DNA from: Adhaeribacter arboris
GTDB taxonomy: Bacteria > Bacteroidota > Bacteroidia > Cytophagales > Hymenobacteraceae
Direction of reading: 5' to 3'
Length of the DNA stretch: 64,000 bases
Assembly (NCBI RefSeq): GCF_003023845.1
Contig: NZ_PYFT01000001.1
Coordinates: forward strand, 558,001-622,000
Shown here: positions 54,717-63,587 of the stretch, in pieces
How the letters are laid out: every line of letters starts with the position of its first letter
Numbering within the stretch: position 1 is the first letter of the stretch
The notes under the pieces: generated by a model
What the model was told of the DNA's origin: nothing
Seen by the model: the letters and a program-made list of their open reading frames with translations, nothing else
Database searches by the model: none
Made by a program: the position numbers and the translations under genes

Positions 54717-54935
54717 ATGAAACGGTTACAATATTTTATCGAGTCGCAGGCATTTGGCGTTTGTACGGCTTTAGGCGAAAAACTAGGTTTTGCCACCAGC
54801 AGTATCCGGATGTCTTTTATTTATTTATCGTTCCTTACTTTTGGCTCACCGGTTCTTATTTACCTCATGCTGGCTTTTTGGCTAAATATTCAGAAATGTT
54901 TGCGTCGGCAGAAAAGTACGGTTTGGGATTTTTAA
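54717..54935 (+). CDS. PspC domain protein, short form
   Basis: This 72-residue protein consists of a single PspC domain: FGVCTALGEKLGFATSSIRMSFIYLSFLTFG is the family core, with the last hydrophobic segment (about 41-58) as a membrane helix. PspC proteins are inner-membrane parts of the phage-shock response. In Bacteroidota the short free-standing form is common. The regulatory partners PspA and PspB are not visible here. Confidence 0.82.
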   Translation: MKRLQYFIESQAFGVCTALGEKLGFATSSIRMSFIYLSFLTFGSPVLIYLMLAFWLNIQKCLRRQKSTVWDF

Positions 54936-54952
54936 ATCTTACTAGCACTTAC

Positions 54953-56005
54953 TTAATTTCTGAATGAAGTAAACCTTTTGAATTTTAATTCGCGGTACGA
55001 TTTTTTTCGCCGGATAAAATATTCCCATACAATACTGCCATTAAACCAACCCGATAAATTAGGTAAATCTAAGCCAAATTGTTCTGCTCGCTTTTGTCGC
55101 CAATAGGATCTGTTTTGCCAAACGGCTCGGTGCGCCTTTAATACGGCCCAACTATCTGCCGGGTGCCCACTCAATAAAAATTTTAAGGCTGCTATCCAAT
55201 CTAAAACGAGGCGGGTAAATAAAGTAGAATAAAATCCCCGAGCGGGAAAATTCTTGTAAAGCAAGGCCAAACCATTCCGGAAGTTTAAAAACGTTTTTCG
55301 CGGATTAGATGCCGGTAAAGTTCCTCCTCCTACGTGATACACTTCGCTTTGGCCGCAATACATTACTTTATAACCCTTGTTTTGGAAACGCCAGCATAAA
55401 TCTATTTCTTCCATGTGCGCGAAAAAGGCGGGTTCTAACCCTTTCATTTGGTGATAGGTAGCTGCCCGCACGAACATACAAGCACCGGTAGCCCAAAATA
55501 CCAGCAATATATCGTTGTATTGGCCTTCGTCTTTTTCTAAAGAGTTAAATAAGCGGCCCCGGCAAAAAGGATAACCGAACCGGTCTAAAAGGCCACCTCC
55601 TGCCCCGGCGTACTCCAAATAATCGCGTTGTTGGTAAGATTTTAATTTCGGTTGACAAGCAGCGATAGTAGCATCGCTTTCCATTAAGGTAATTAATGGA
55701 TCTAACCATCCGGCCGTTACTTCTACATCCGAATTCAATAACACGTAATAATCGGCTCTAATTTGCCTTAGAGCTTGGTTATAACCTTCGCAAAAACCCA
55801 GGTTTTGGTGGTGTTGAATTAACTTTATTTGAGGATAATTTTCTTGTAAGTAGGCAACAGAGTTATCCGTAGAGTGATTATCTACTACATAAATTAAATG
55901 ACCAATGGAATTTGCGGTTACCGAAGGTAAGAATTGCGCCAGAAACTTTTGCCCGTTCCAGTTTAATAGTACAATCGCAATAGTAGGAGCTGGTTTATAA
56001 ACCAA
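54953..56005 (-). CDS. glycosyltransferase family 2 protein
   Basis: This 350-residue GT2 enzyme has IVLLNWNGQKFL, VVDNHSTDNSV, NLGFCEGYNQAL and LLNSDVEV for donor and metal binding, then FAHMEEIDLCWR (ED-type catalytic acid) and a C-terminal basic region. The layout is that of rhamnosyltransferase-like GT2 enzymes. It overlaps the YbaB gene by 11 bases with a TTG start (56003-56005) and has no alternative ATG. The sugar is unknown. Confidence 0.87.
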   Translation of the reverse strand: MVYKPAPTIAIVLLNWNGQKFLAQFLPSVTANSIGHLIYVVDNHSTDNSVAYLQENYPQIKLIQHHQNLGFCEGYNQALRQIRADYYVLLNSDVEVTAGWLDPLITLMESDATIAACQPKLKSYQQRDYLEYAGAGGGLLDRFGYPFCRGRLFNSLEKDEGQYNDILLVFWATGACMFVRAATYHQMKGLEPAFFAHMEEIDLCWRFQNKGYKVMYCGQSEVYHVGGGTLPASNPRKTFLNFRNGLALLYKNFPARGFYSTLFTRLVLDWIAALKFLLSGHPADSWAVLKAHRAVWQNRSYWRQKRAEQFGLDLPNLSGWFNGSIVWEYFIRRKKSYRELKFKRFTSFRN

Positions 56006-56330
56006 GGCTGCTTAAATCTAAACCCGGAATATTAGGTAAAAGGCCTTCGGTGTGGCGTTTCATCTCGTCGCGTGCTTTATCGCTGGCTTCGTCTAAGGCT
56101 TTATTAACGGCAGCTACTACTAAATCGGTCAACATTTCTTTATCCTCCTGGTTCAATAAAGAGGCATCAATCTCTAAGGAAATTAACTTACGTAAGCCAT
56201 TCGCTTTTGCTTTTACCATGCCTGCTCCTGACTCCGCGGTTACCGTAATAAACTGAAGGTTATCCTGGGCTTCTTTCATCTTAGCCTGGACCTCTTTTAT
56301 TTTACCCATCATAGAAAACATATCAAACAT
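55995..56330 (-). CDS. YbaB/EbfC family nucleoid-associated protein
   Basis: This 111-residue protein has the MFDMFSMMGKIKEVQAKMKE opening, the KANGLRKLISLEIDASLL strand and the LTDLVVAAVNKALDEA helix of the YbaB family, which binds DNA as a dimer. It starts with an ATG and overlaps the glycosyltransferase gene downstream. A TACCTTTG -7 box lies on the minus strand at 56370-56377. Confidence 0.93.
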   Translation of the reverse strand: MFDMFSMMGKIKEVQAKMKEAQDNLQFITVTAESGAGMVKAKANGLRKLISLEIDASLLNQEDKEMLTDLVVAAVNKALDEASDKARDEMKRHTEGLLPNIPGLDLSSLGL

Positions 56331-56369
56331 GGCAATTACGGTTTTTAGTTAAAAATAAACTTAGCGGAG

Positions 56370-56377
56370 CAAAGGTA
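56370..56377 (-). promoter_or_regulatory. -7 box upstream of the YbaB-family gene
   Basis: On the minus strand TACCTTTG matches TAnnTTTG and lies 39 bases before the ATG. A matching -33 element was not found, so confidence is limited. Confidence 0.42.
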
Positions 56378-56455
56378 AGAATTTACGAAAATAATACCTA
56401 TCGGTTAACAGGAGACAAGAAGGTGCGAGTCAAAAATAGAACTATCTTTTTCACA

Positions 56456-58453
56456 TTACGGAGCTATGCGGGTACTGATCCGGTCGCCCAGCATTAACTT
56501 ATTATTGGGCGATTTATGCGGATTGTCTTCTACTTCATTCGTTTTATTTACAATATCCCGGATAATGGTATCCAGGTCGTGCGTAACAATGTTCAGATTA
56601 GCCAAAACTTCCAGATTAAACGGATCCGCTAAGTTTTTGTAATTAAAAGCATGAATGAGGCCTAGAATGTTTGCTACCGGAACCCGCACTTTATGCGATT
56701 GAATCCAGGCTATTTCTTTTAATTTTTCGTTTTGTTCCTGAATTTTTAACTGGTGCCGTTTCGTTTCGGTAATGTCCCGCGAAAAGCAGCCCGTACCGGT
56801 GATATTGCCATCGCGGTCGCGAATAGGATTAAAGCTTATTTCTACGTAATTTACCTCTTTATTCGCGGTGATTAACTGGTCTTCTACCGTATAAATTTCG
56901 CCCTGAAACGCTCTTTCGTATAAAGCTATCCATTTTGCATTTATTTCCGGATTTAAGTTCGGGTAGAGAACACTATCGCCTTTTTGCAAGTACCGGCCGG
57001 TAGTAAGCGCCAGTTGTTCCAAAAAGGGTTGATTGGCCGTAATCAGTTGATAATCTCTGTTCACCGACCAAATTAACGCATTGGGATTATTTATCAGCGC
57101 ATTTAAATTTTGCGTGTTCTCAAAATCTTTTTCCTGCGCTAATTTTTCCTGGGTTATATCCTGAAAATAAACGGTCAAGCCGTCCACGGATGGATAAGCC
57201 GATACGCCGAACCATTTCCGGAAACGCGGATAATATTCTTCAAACTGTACTTTTACCTGCTCGGTCATGGCCCGCTGGTACTCGCTGTAGAATTTAAGCG
57301 ATTTTAGCTCCGGAAATTGATCCCAGAGAGAATTGCCCATAATCTCTTCCCGCTTACAGTGCAGGATGCGTTCAAATTCTTTATTCACGTAAGTAAAATT
57401 CCAGTTCTTGTCGATGGCATAAAAGCCATCCGTAATACTTTCCAGTATATCATTGATGCGCTGGGTATATTCTTTGATTTTCTCGACGGATTTAAATTCT
57501 TCCGTAACGTCCCGGCCCATACCCTGCAACTCGGTAATTTTAGCGTTAACTGTTTTTATAGCAACAAATTCCCATTCCAATATCCGAATCTCACCGGCTG
57601 TGTTGTATTTATGAATAATTAAAGGCTGAACTTGCCCTGGTTGCCGCAAACATTTAGTTATTACATCCTCAAAGTATTTTTGATCTTCTGGGTGCGTATC
57701 CTGCGTAAATGGCTGCCCTATTATGGATTCGGGGCGGTAATCTAACTTTTGGCAGTAAGCTTGGTTCACGAAGGTATGTTGCCCCTGGGTATCAATCCGG
57801 ATAAGGAAGGTAGTTTGAGAATCAATGAGCGAACGCAGGTGACGTTCTTTTTTTGCCAACCGGTTCGTTAATATCCGGTTTTCCTGCTCCGCGTGGATAA
57901 TGGGAGAAATATCGAAGGCCATTACCAGCCGGCATTTGCGGCCATTATATTCCGTAGTGTTAGAGTAAATGCGCACGTAAAACAATTCGCCATTTTTGCG
58001 CCGATGGCACCAGATTCCGCTTTTAGAGTAGGAGGGAATTTCTTCCTGTAATCTTTTCTCCAGCGCCTCAATACTTTCCGCTGGCCGGATATCTTTAATG
58101 GTCATTCCAAGCAGTTCTTCTTGGCTATAGCCGTATTCTTCGAGCATGGCCCGGTTTACAGCCAGGAAACGTAAAGTTTCCGCATCAAACACCCACATGG
58201 GGTTCGGATTGTCGTCGAAAAGCCGCCGGAATTGCTTGTCCGCATTACGACGTTTCGTGAACAGGCGGTGCAAAAAACCGTATAAAACTATAGCCGTAAC
58301 GGTAACATACGCATACCCCTTCCAGCTTTCCAGCCAGAAAATCTGTTGTATCGAAAGCTGCAAAATAGTACCCATTTTTTGCAGAGTCCAACTGCTAAAA
58401 GTAATCCAACTCAGCCCCAGAACTAAGTAAACCAGTGCAATTCTTTTAGCCAT
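56456..58453 (-). CDS. PAS-repeat sensor protein with truncated histidine-kinase end
   Basis: This 665-residue protein has two N-terminal hydrophobic segments (about 6-25 and 46-62) and four PAS domains (about 88-195, 207-318, 335-440 and 450-575). One PAS opens with RRLFDDNPNPMWVFD and another with INDILESITDGFYAID. It ends with a HisKA-like helix, EIAWIQSHKVRVPVANILG, where the histidine of the H-box lies in SHKVR. No HATPase catalytic domain follows: the protein stops about 75 residues later. This PAS plus dimerisation form is common in Bacteroidota. It could sense a signal and work with a separate kinase, but is unlikely to autophosphorylate. Confidence 0.85.
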   Translation of the reverse strand: MAKRIALVYLVLGLSWITFSSWTLQKMGTILQLSIQQIFWLESWKGYAYVTVTAIVLYGFLHRLFTKRRNADKQFRRLFDDNPNPMWVFDAETLRFLAVNRAMLEEYGYSQEELLGMTIKDIRPAESIEALEKRLQEEIPSYSKSGIWCHRRKNGELFYVRIYSNTTEYNGRKCRLVMAFDISPIIHAEQENRILTNRLAKKERHLRSLIDSQTTFLIRIDTQGQHTFVNQAYCQKLDYRPESIIGQPFTQDTHPEDQKYFEDVITKCLRQPGQVQPLIIHKYNTAGEIRILEWEFVAIKTVNAKITELQGMGRDVTEEFKSVEKIKEYTQRINDILESITDGFYAIDKNWNFTYVNKEFERILHCKREEIMGNSLWDQFPELKSLKFYSEYQRAMTEQVKVQFEEYYPRFRKWFGVSAYPSVDGLTVYFQDITQEKLAQEKDFENTQNLNALINNPNALIWSVNRDYQLITANQPFLEQLALTTGRYLQKGDSVLYPNLNPEINAKWIALYERAFQGEIYTVEDQLITANKEVNYVEISFNPIRDRDGNITGTGCFSRDITETKRHQLKIQEQNEKLKEIAWIQSHKVRVPVANILGLIHAFNYKNLADPFNLEVLANLNIVTHDLDTIIRDIVNKTNEVEDNPHKSPNNKLMLGDRISTRIAP

Positions 58454-58686
58454 GGTTACAACAATAAGTATGTATGAAAGTTTAAGAAGATACTTCTTCC
58501 AATAAGCGCGAAAAACTAACTAAAAATACTACTATTATTAGAATTACAAAAAAAAGAAGGTAGTTCCTGGGTAATTGGCTAGTGCTTGGCTAAATTAAAA
58601 AATTAGAAATGAGGCCTAAATACTTTCATCTGATACTTTATCAGTACAGTTTATTGTCATGCACTGACATTTAAGTATTATTTATC

Positions 58687-58713
58687 TAACAACGAACAAC
58701 TAAAAACAAACTA
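58687..58713 (-). repeat. family B intergenic repeat, single arm
   Basis: The reverse complement of the unit contains TAGTTGTTCGTTGTT, matching family B. It lies immediately after the stop codon of the T9SS protein gene (58714-58716), the same stop-adjacent position as the copies near 3494 and 14117. Confidence 0.6.
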
Positions 58714-60624
58714 CTACTTGATTAAAGTAACAGAGCCTTTTCGCTGAATCGTGTTACCATCGAGGTCTTGCGCCGTAAAGGAGAAAATATACGTTCCTAC
58801 GGGGGCATCCTGGCCGTTTATTTTACCGTTCCAGCCTTCGCCGGGATTTTTGCTTTCGAAGATAACCTGGCCCCAGCGATTATAAATTTTGAGGCGAACA
58901 GCTTGAATAAACCGGCCTTTTACTTCAAAAATATCGTTCAAGCCATCGCTATTCGGCGAAAAAGCGTTGGGTATGGTGGCAGTAAAAGCTTGCGCGACGC
59001 GTATTTTATTCGAATAGCTTATTTCCGGTGAATTAGCAGTAGTAACTTTTATGCGATAGGCCAAAAGTTGACTAGTCGTATTTAGTTTTCTATCCGTAAA
59101 AGTAGTATTGCTTCCCACTTCGGAGGAACTAAGCAGTTGACCGGTAGCATCATCCGATACTTCAATCGTATACCTAGGAGCAGCGGTAAGGCCCACAAAA
59201 GCCGACCAGCGCAAATTCACCCGGTTCTCCGTTGAATGAAACGTTCCACTTAAAATAACCGGACAAGTTTGATTGCTCACCGCCGAAGTAAGTCCACAAG
59301 AGTCCGTGTAAGTAGCCTGGTAGCAAGGTTGATTATTTTCGTTAAAAGAGGCACTATCCAGATAAAGGGTTTGCTTTACTTGACCGAGATTGACGAAGGG
59401 CCCATTATTTATTTTCTTTTGCCAGCTTACTTCCGCTAAGGTTTCGTTTGTTGGGATAAGTAATTTTAATACTACCTGATTTTGCGCGTTAAAGGAGGCC
59501 AGAGCAAAGCCGTATTGGGGCGGCACGGTAGCCACACCTGTTTGGCAAGTATCGTTAGAGCGCGAACTACGGTTAGAAATTAATTGCGCGACTACCTGGT
59601 AACAATACTGGCGACCACAGGCTACGGCTGCATCCAGATAAGTAGTAGCGGCAGCCGGCAAAGTTTGCAGTAGCTTGTTGTCGCGAAAGATTTGGTAATT
59701 TACTACTTCAGTTGTATTGGGGTACGGTGACCAAAGTATTTGTAAAGCCTTTTCGGCGGAAGTAATTTTAATGGGTTGCGATACCAGCACCTGGGAGAAA
59801 ATACCGGTTTTAGTACCACAAGAATCTGTTACCTGTAGGCGGTATTGGTAAGGGGTACGCGTATCGGTATGGGTGAGGGTAATAGTGCCGGAAACGGGAA
59901 CGGAGGAAAGTAGTTGTATTTCCTGAAAGTTGGTGCTACCCACCGGGGCTCGTTCAATGAAATAATTATAGTCCGGTTGTAAACTGGAGGCTTGCAAAAT
60001 TAAACTGCCCTGACTCACGGCGTATTGAGTGATTTGCAGGCTTTGTAGTTCCGGAATGTTTATAGCCGGTAAGGTTTGTACCTTTACTGTATTCTCGACG
60101 GTACAAGTAGCATTACGATACGCCGCTTTAATACTAATCTGATAGGTGCCGGCATTTTTATATTGGTAGCTAGTGTCTTTGCCCGGTAAAACCCGCCGCT
60201 CAGTACCATCGCCGAAGTTAAGGCGGTAATAATCGTAATGCGCATCCGTAATTCTAAAATTAACTTTATTGAAGGCGCAGGTAAAACTCGTGAGGGTGGG
60301 TGGGGGAGTGTTTAATACGGTAAATGTTCGCTCGAACTGGTTATTACCGGGCAAGCCCGTATTAATTAATTGCGTAACGGTGTAAGTGCCCGGCGCATTA
60401 TAAGTAACGCTTTTCGTCGTGTCCGGGAAAGCTAATCCGTCGTTTTTGTTAGCGTCGTAATATTCTTTATCGGGTTGGGCGTTAGTTGAGCAAGATTTAA
60501 ATCGAATTTTTTCACCTACGCAAAAGATGTTTACTTCCAAGCCTTTGGCATTATAAGCTTTAAATTTCTCGGGACAATTTGTTTGGGCTTGTAGTTTTGT
60601 GCCGAATAAAAGACTAAGCAGCAA
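58714..60624 (-). CDS. secreted protein with PKD-like domains and T9SS type-B sorting domain
   Basis: This 636-residue protein begins at a TTG (60622-60624). Its signal peptide ends near LQAQ, but the hydrophobic run starts several codons upstream of this TTG. PKD-like and fibronectin-like beta domains follow, with FNFGDGTERR-like segments, repeated cysteines and a STAEV-type strand pattern. The last 85 residues are the gliding-motility type C-terminal domain with NAFSPNSDGLNDIFEV, IYNRWGQVIFES and NGQDAPVGTYIF. It should be exported by T9SS. It lies in the same frame as the preceding HAL-like gene, separated by one stop codon. Confidence 0.82.
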   Translation of the reverse strand: MLLSLLFGTKLQAQTNCPEKFKAYNAKGLEVNIFCVGEKIRFKSCSTNAQPDKEYYDANKNDGLAFPDTTKSVTYNAPGTYTVTQLINTGLPGNNQFERTFTVLNTPPPTLTSFTCAFNKVNFRITDAHYDYYRLNFGDGTERRVLPGKDTSYQYKNAGTYQISIKAAYRNATCTVENTVKVQTLPAINIPELQSLQITQYAVSQGSLILQASSLQPDYNYFIERAPVGSTNFQEIQLLSSVPVSGTITLTHTDTRTPYQYRLQVTDSCGTKTGIFSQVLVSQPIKITSAEKALQILWSPYPNTTEVVNYQIFRDNKLLQTLPAAATTYLDAAVACGRQYCYQVVAQLISNRSSRSNDTCQTGVATVPPQYGFALASFNAQNQVVLKLLIPTNETLAEVSWQKKINNGPFVNLGQVKQTLYLDSASFNENNQPCYQATYTDSCGLTSAVSNQTCPVILSGTFHSTENRVNLRWSAFVGLTAAPRYTIEVSDDATGQLLSSSEVGSNTTFTDRKLNTTSQLLAYRIKVTTANSPEISYSNKIRVAQAFTATIPNAFSPNSDGLNDIFEVKGRFIQAVRLKIYNRWGQVIFESKNPGEGWNGKINGQDAPVGTYIFSFTAQDLDGNTIQRKGSVTLIK

Positions 60625-60645
60625 TAAACAAAAAAATGTAAAAGT

Positions 60646-61800
60646 TTAAAGGTTGGTTGTAACACGGGCATAGATAAACGAAATCGTTTTCCGGATGAGT
60701 TCAGCAAAAACAGTTTCCTTTAAAACGTCAATTACCTGATTTCGGTATACTGCCCGCAAGTTCTCTTCTGAATTTATATTTTTCTTTAAACTGTCTGTTG
60801 TAGTTAATTGTAAAATGGTGGCAAGGGCCAGTATATGTTCCAGGTTTTTTAATATCTGGTAAGGTTGTAGCCAAAAATGACGAATAAAATTAGTCGAAGG
60901 CCCGGAATTCGTGTCAAAGCCGCTTTCGTACATAATTAAATTTTCCTCGCTTAAGGTTTGCAGCAAAGCAAGCAAGTACTCTGCCTTCACAGACAAGTTT
61001 TCGTTTAAAGTAAAAAGCGTAGAATTATTATTTCTATTTTCGGAAAAGCTTTCTGTAATATGTTCCCCAAATTTAGCCAGTAATTTCTCTAATTGGCAGG
61101 TTAAACCGCTGAGGTGCTTTTGTTGCGTTTGCGGATAAGCCAGGGCTTCGTTTAACTGACTTTGCAAATGCTCTATTTGAGCCGGGAAAAGTTTTTCTGT
61201 AGAGGATAGATTCGGAGATTCCGGAAGCAAAATTTGGTAATAGCTAAATAATTTCTTGAACTGAATAAAATTGTATACCAAGCTACCCCAACCTAAAAAA
61301 GAAGCTTGCGGCAGGGTGGCCGGCAACTTTTCGGGCCAGGAGTTGATTTGCCAGCTAAAAATATCGTGCACATCAGCGGCATTTAGTAAGTAATTTTGGA
61401 AGTATACTTTGCCCTGGCCAAATACCGGCATCAGCAAATGGGCGGTCGGAGAAACGGCAAGTCCCTGACTGAAAACTTGCGGAAGAATTTCAAACTCGTA
61501 AAATTCCAGTATCCGGCTAATAATTTTGGAATTTAAAGGTAGCGGGTTTTTCGCGAAGAAGTCGGCCAGTAACAAAAGCATGACGCGCGTAATTTCTGCC
61601 GGAACTTCTAAGCCCAACCCAATAGCAAAATTCTTTAATTCTTCGGAAGTTAAACCCTCTCTTTCAGAATAATTATTAAACGCATCAGCTTTATCCCTTG
61701 GCTCAACTGAATATTTGAGACTTACTTGTTGAGAAAGAATATCCTGAATAATTTCAATGGTGAGCGGAATTTCGGGTTGAAGCCGGAATATTTCTTCCAT
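60646..61800 (-). CDS. degenerate histidine/aromatic ammonia-lyase homologue lacking the MIO motif
   Basis: This 384-residue protein is shorter than a usual ammonia-lyase (about 500). Residues 60-133 follow the HAL pattern closely: GLEVPAEITRVMLLLLAD, SKIISRILEFYEFEILPQV, then SQG and TAHLLMPVFGQGKVYF. In active HAL the sequence between these last two pieces contains Ala-Ser-Gly, which forms the MIO cofactor. Here that segment is missing. The usual N-terminal YGINTGFG region also seems absent. The C-terminal STNFIRHFWLQPYQILKNLE resembles the HAL helical core. It ends one base before hisS. It may be a pseudoenzyme. Alignment is by eye. Confidence 0.62.
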   Translation of the reverse strand: MEEIFRLQPEIPLTIEIIQDILSQQVSLKYSVEPRDKADAFNNYSEREGLTSEELKNFAIGLGLEVPAEITRVMLLLLADFFAKNPLPLNSKIISRILEFYEFEILPQVFSQGLAVSPTAHLLMPVFGQGKVYFQNYLLNAADVHDIFSWQINSWPEKLPATLPQASFLGWGSLVYNFIQFKKLFSYYQILLPESPNLSSTEKLFPAQIEHLQSQLNEALAYPQTQQKHLSGLTCQLEKLLAKFGEHITESFSENRNNNSTLFTLNENLSVKAEYLLALLQTLSEENLIMYESGFDTNSGPSTNFIRHFWLQPYQILKNLEHILALATILQLTTTDSLKKNINSEENLRAVYRNQVIDVLKETVFAELIRKTISFIYARVTTNL

Positions 61801-61801
61801 T

Positions 61802-63277
61802 TCAAACCGCTAATTTCTTCAAAATTTCGTCTACCCGCAGATTTTCCTGTTCGCCGGTACGCATATTTTTTAATTTTAACTTGCCGGTTGTTATTTCTTC
61901 CGAGCCGATTAGTAAAACATAAGGTATATTTTTCTGATCGGCATAGGTCATTTGCTTCCCTAATTTCACCTGATCGGGATAAAGCTCGGTAGCAATATTC
62001 GCTGCCCGTAACTGCTGTAAAATGGGTAAGGCGTACTTTTCGGATTGATTATCAAAATGGGTGATCAAAACTTGGGTACTGGTTTGGGCTGACTCAGGAA
62101 ATAATTTCAACTCTTCTAGCACATCGTAAATACGGTCCACGCCAAAGGAAATTCCCACTCCCGAAACATTCGGTAAACCAAACATACCCGTTAAGTTATC
62201 GTAGCGCCCGCCGCCGGAAATACTTCCTATTTTTACATTATTTACTTTTACTTCGAAAATGCAACCGGTATAGTAGGAGAGACCACGGGCAAGGGTAATA
62301 TCCAAGGCAATTCTGCGAAAATTTTTAAAACCTAAATTTTCTAAATAAAATTTTAATCTTTTTAAATCGTCATATCCATAAGGATTGCGAAATACCCGCT
62401 TTAGAATATTCGGCCTATCTTCTCCTATTGGCAATCTGTTTTCATCTAATTCAACATCCTCTCGAATCTCACCAATAGCTTCATCAACCTTTATTTTAAG
62501 CTCATCAATTTTATCAAACGTACCATTTAATGATAATATATCAAACAGTCTTTCAACCATTTCAATAGTAAATCCTTTTTCTAATAGTTCTTTACTTACT
62601 CCTTCACGACCAATTTTGTCTAACTTGTCAATAGCGGCAAATAAATCGGTTTCAGTACCTTGCGCTCTTAGTGCCTGGTATAATCCGCCTAAAATATTTC
62701 TATGATTAATCTTTATCGTAAAATCAGTAATCCCTAAATTAGTTAAAACCTCATCAATCATCAGCACTATTTCGGCTTCGCAGAGCAGCGATTTAGTACC
62801 AACTACGTCGGCATCACATTGGTAAAATTCGCGATAACGACCTTTTTGCGGACGATCGGCCCGCCAAACCGGTTGAATCTGGTAGCGTTTAAAGGGGAAA
62901 GTAATTTCGTTGCGGTTCATTACCACGAAGCGGGCAAAAGGTACCGTTAAGTCGTAGCGCAAAGCCCGTTCGGTAATGGCGGGAGTGGAAAAGGGCTGTT
63001 GAAGAATTTTATTCCAATTCTCTTGAAGTTTCTCTTTTTCCGGCTCTTTCTTTTCGTGCAGACCGTTGTTTAAGATTTTAAACATTAATTGATCGCCTTC
63101 TTCGCCGTACTTACCCGTTAGCACCGATAAATTTTCCATGGCGGGCGTCTCTAAAGGCTGAAAACCAAATTTCTCGAAGGTTCTCTTAATGGTATTAAAT
63201 ATATAATTACGCTTTCCTACTGTTTCCGGACTAAAATCCCGGGTTCCTGTCGGAAGGCTCGGTTTTTCTTTGCTCAT
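61802..63277 (-). CDS. hisS: histidyl-tRNA synthetase
   Basis: This 491-residue class II synthetase starts with PSLPTGTRDFSPE. It has the LRYDLTVPFARFV segment with motif 2 nearby, the QIQPVWRADRPQKGRYREFYQCDADVVG motif, the LARGLSYYTGCIFE histidine-binding loop and the GGGRYDNL motif 3. A C-terminal anticodon-binding domain ends the protein. It attaches histidine to tRNA-His. The start ATG at 63275-63277 is clear. It is followed, one base away, by a HAL-like protein of the histidine-lyase superfamily. Confidence 0.96.
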   Translation of the reverse strand: MSKEKPSLPTGTRDFSPETVGKRNYIFNTIKRTFEKFGFQPLETPAMENLSVLTGKYGEEGDQLMFKILNNGLHEKKEPEKEKLQENWNKILQQPFSTPAITERALRYDLTVPFARFVVMNRNEITFPFKRYQIQPVWRADRPQKGRYREFYQCDADVVGTKSLLCEAEIVLMIDEVLTNLGITDFTIKINHRNILGGLYQALRAQGTETDLFAAIDKLDKIGREGVSKELLEKGFTIEMVERLFDILSLNGTFDKIDELKIKVDEAIGEIREDVELDENRLPIGEDRPNILKRVFRNPYGYDDLKRLKFYLENLGFKNFRRIALDITLARGLSYYTGCIFEVKVNNVKIGSISGGGRYDNLTGMFGLPNVSGVGISFGVDRIYDVLEELKLFPESAQTSTQVLITHFDNQSEKYALPILQQLRAANIATELYPDQVKLGKQMTYADQKNIPYVLLIGSEEITTGKLKLKNMRTGEQENLRVDEILKKLAV

Positions 63278-63314
63278 GCTTGCTTTCGTATTCTGGCGCG
63301 AAGGTACTAAATTT

Positions 63315-63357
63315 TAAATCGCGGATTTACGCGGATTGTACGGATTACGCAGATTAT
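63315..63357 (+). repeat. family A intergenic repeat, left arm
   Basis: The unit has GCGGATT-like motifs spaced by about 9-11 bases and matches the reverse complement of 63545-63587 with few mismatches. Confidence 0.78.
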
Positions 63358-63360
63358 TTC

Positions 63361-63401
63361 TAAATCGCAGATTAAACGGATTGCACGGATTACACAGATT
63401 T
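63361..63401 (+). repeat. family A intergenic repeat, tandem second unit
   Basis: This is a second copy directly after the first, with the same order of motifs (AAATCGCAGATT, then ACGGATTGCACGGATTACA). It is more diverged than the outer copy. Confidence 0.68.
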
Positions 63402-63458
63402 TTTCTCATATACAATACTGAATTATTTATCCAGAAGAATACGGTAAAGAGTATTGAA

Positions 63459-63515
63459 AATATATTTAAAAGTAAAGGCTAATGGATTAAGTTAGCCTTT
63501 ACTTTTAAATATATT
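63459..63515 (-). terminator. perfect hairpin between hydrolase and hisS genes
   Basis: A 24-base perfect inverted repeat (63459-63482 with 63492-63515) has a 9-base loop and an AT-rich outer stem. It lies 77 bases after the hydrolase stop on the minus strand and would terminate that transcript. Confidence 0.75.
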
Positions 63516-63544
63516 CCCTACTATCATAACTCCTATTTCAAGTT

Positions 63545-63587
63545 ATAATCTGCGTAATCCGTGCAATCCGCGCAAATCCGCGATTTA
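63545..63587 (-). repeat. family A intergenic repeat, inverted right arm
   Basis: The reverse complement matches 63315-63357 closely. It ends four bases before the stop codon of the hydrolase gene at 63592. Confidence 0.78.

Noticed and set aside
63315-63587. Repeated units as a CRISPR array
   Set aside because: Only two direct copies and one inverted copy, with no regular unique spacers and no cas genes.
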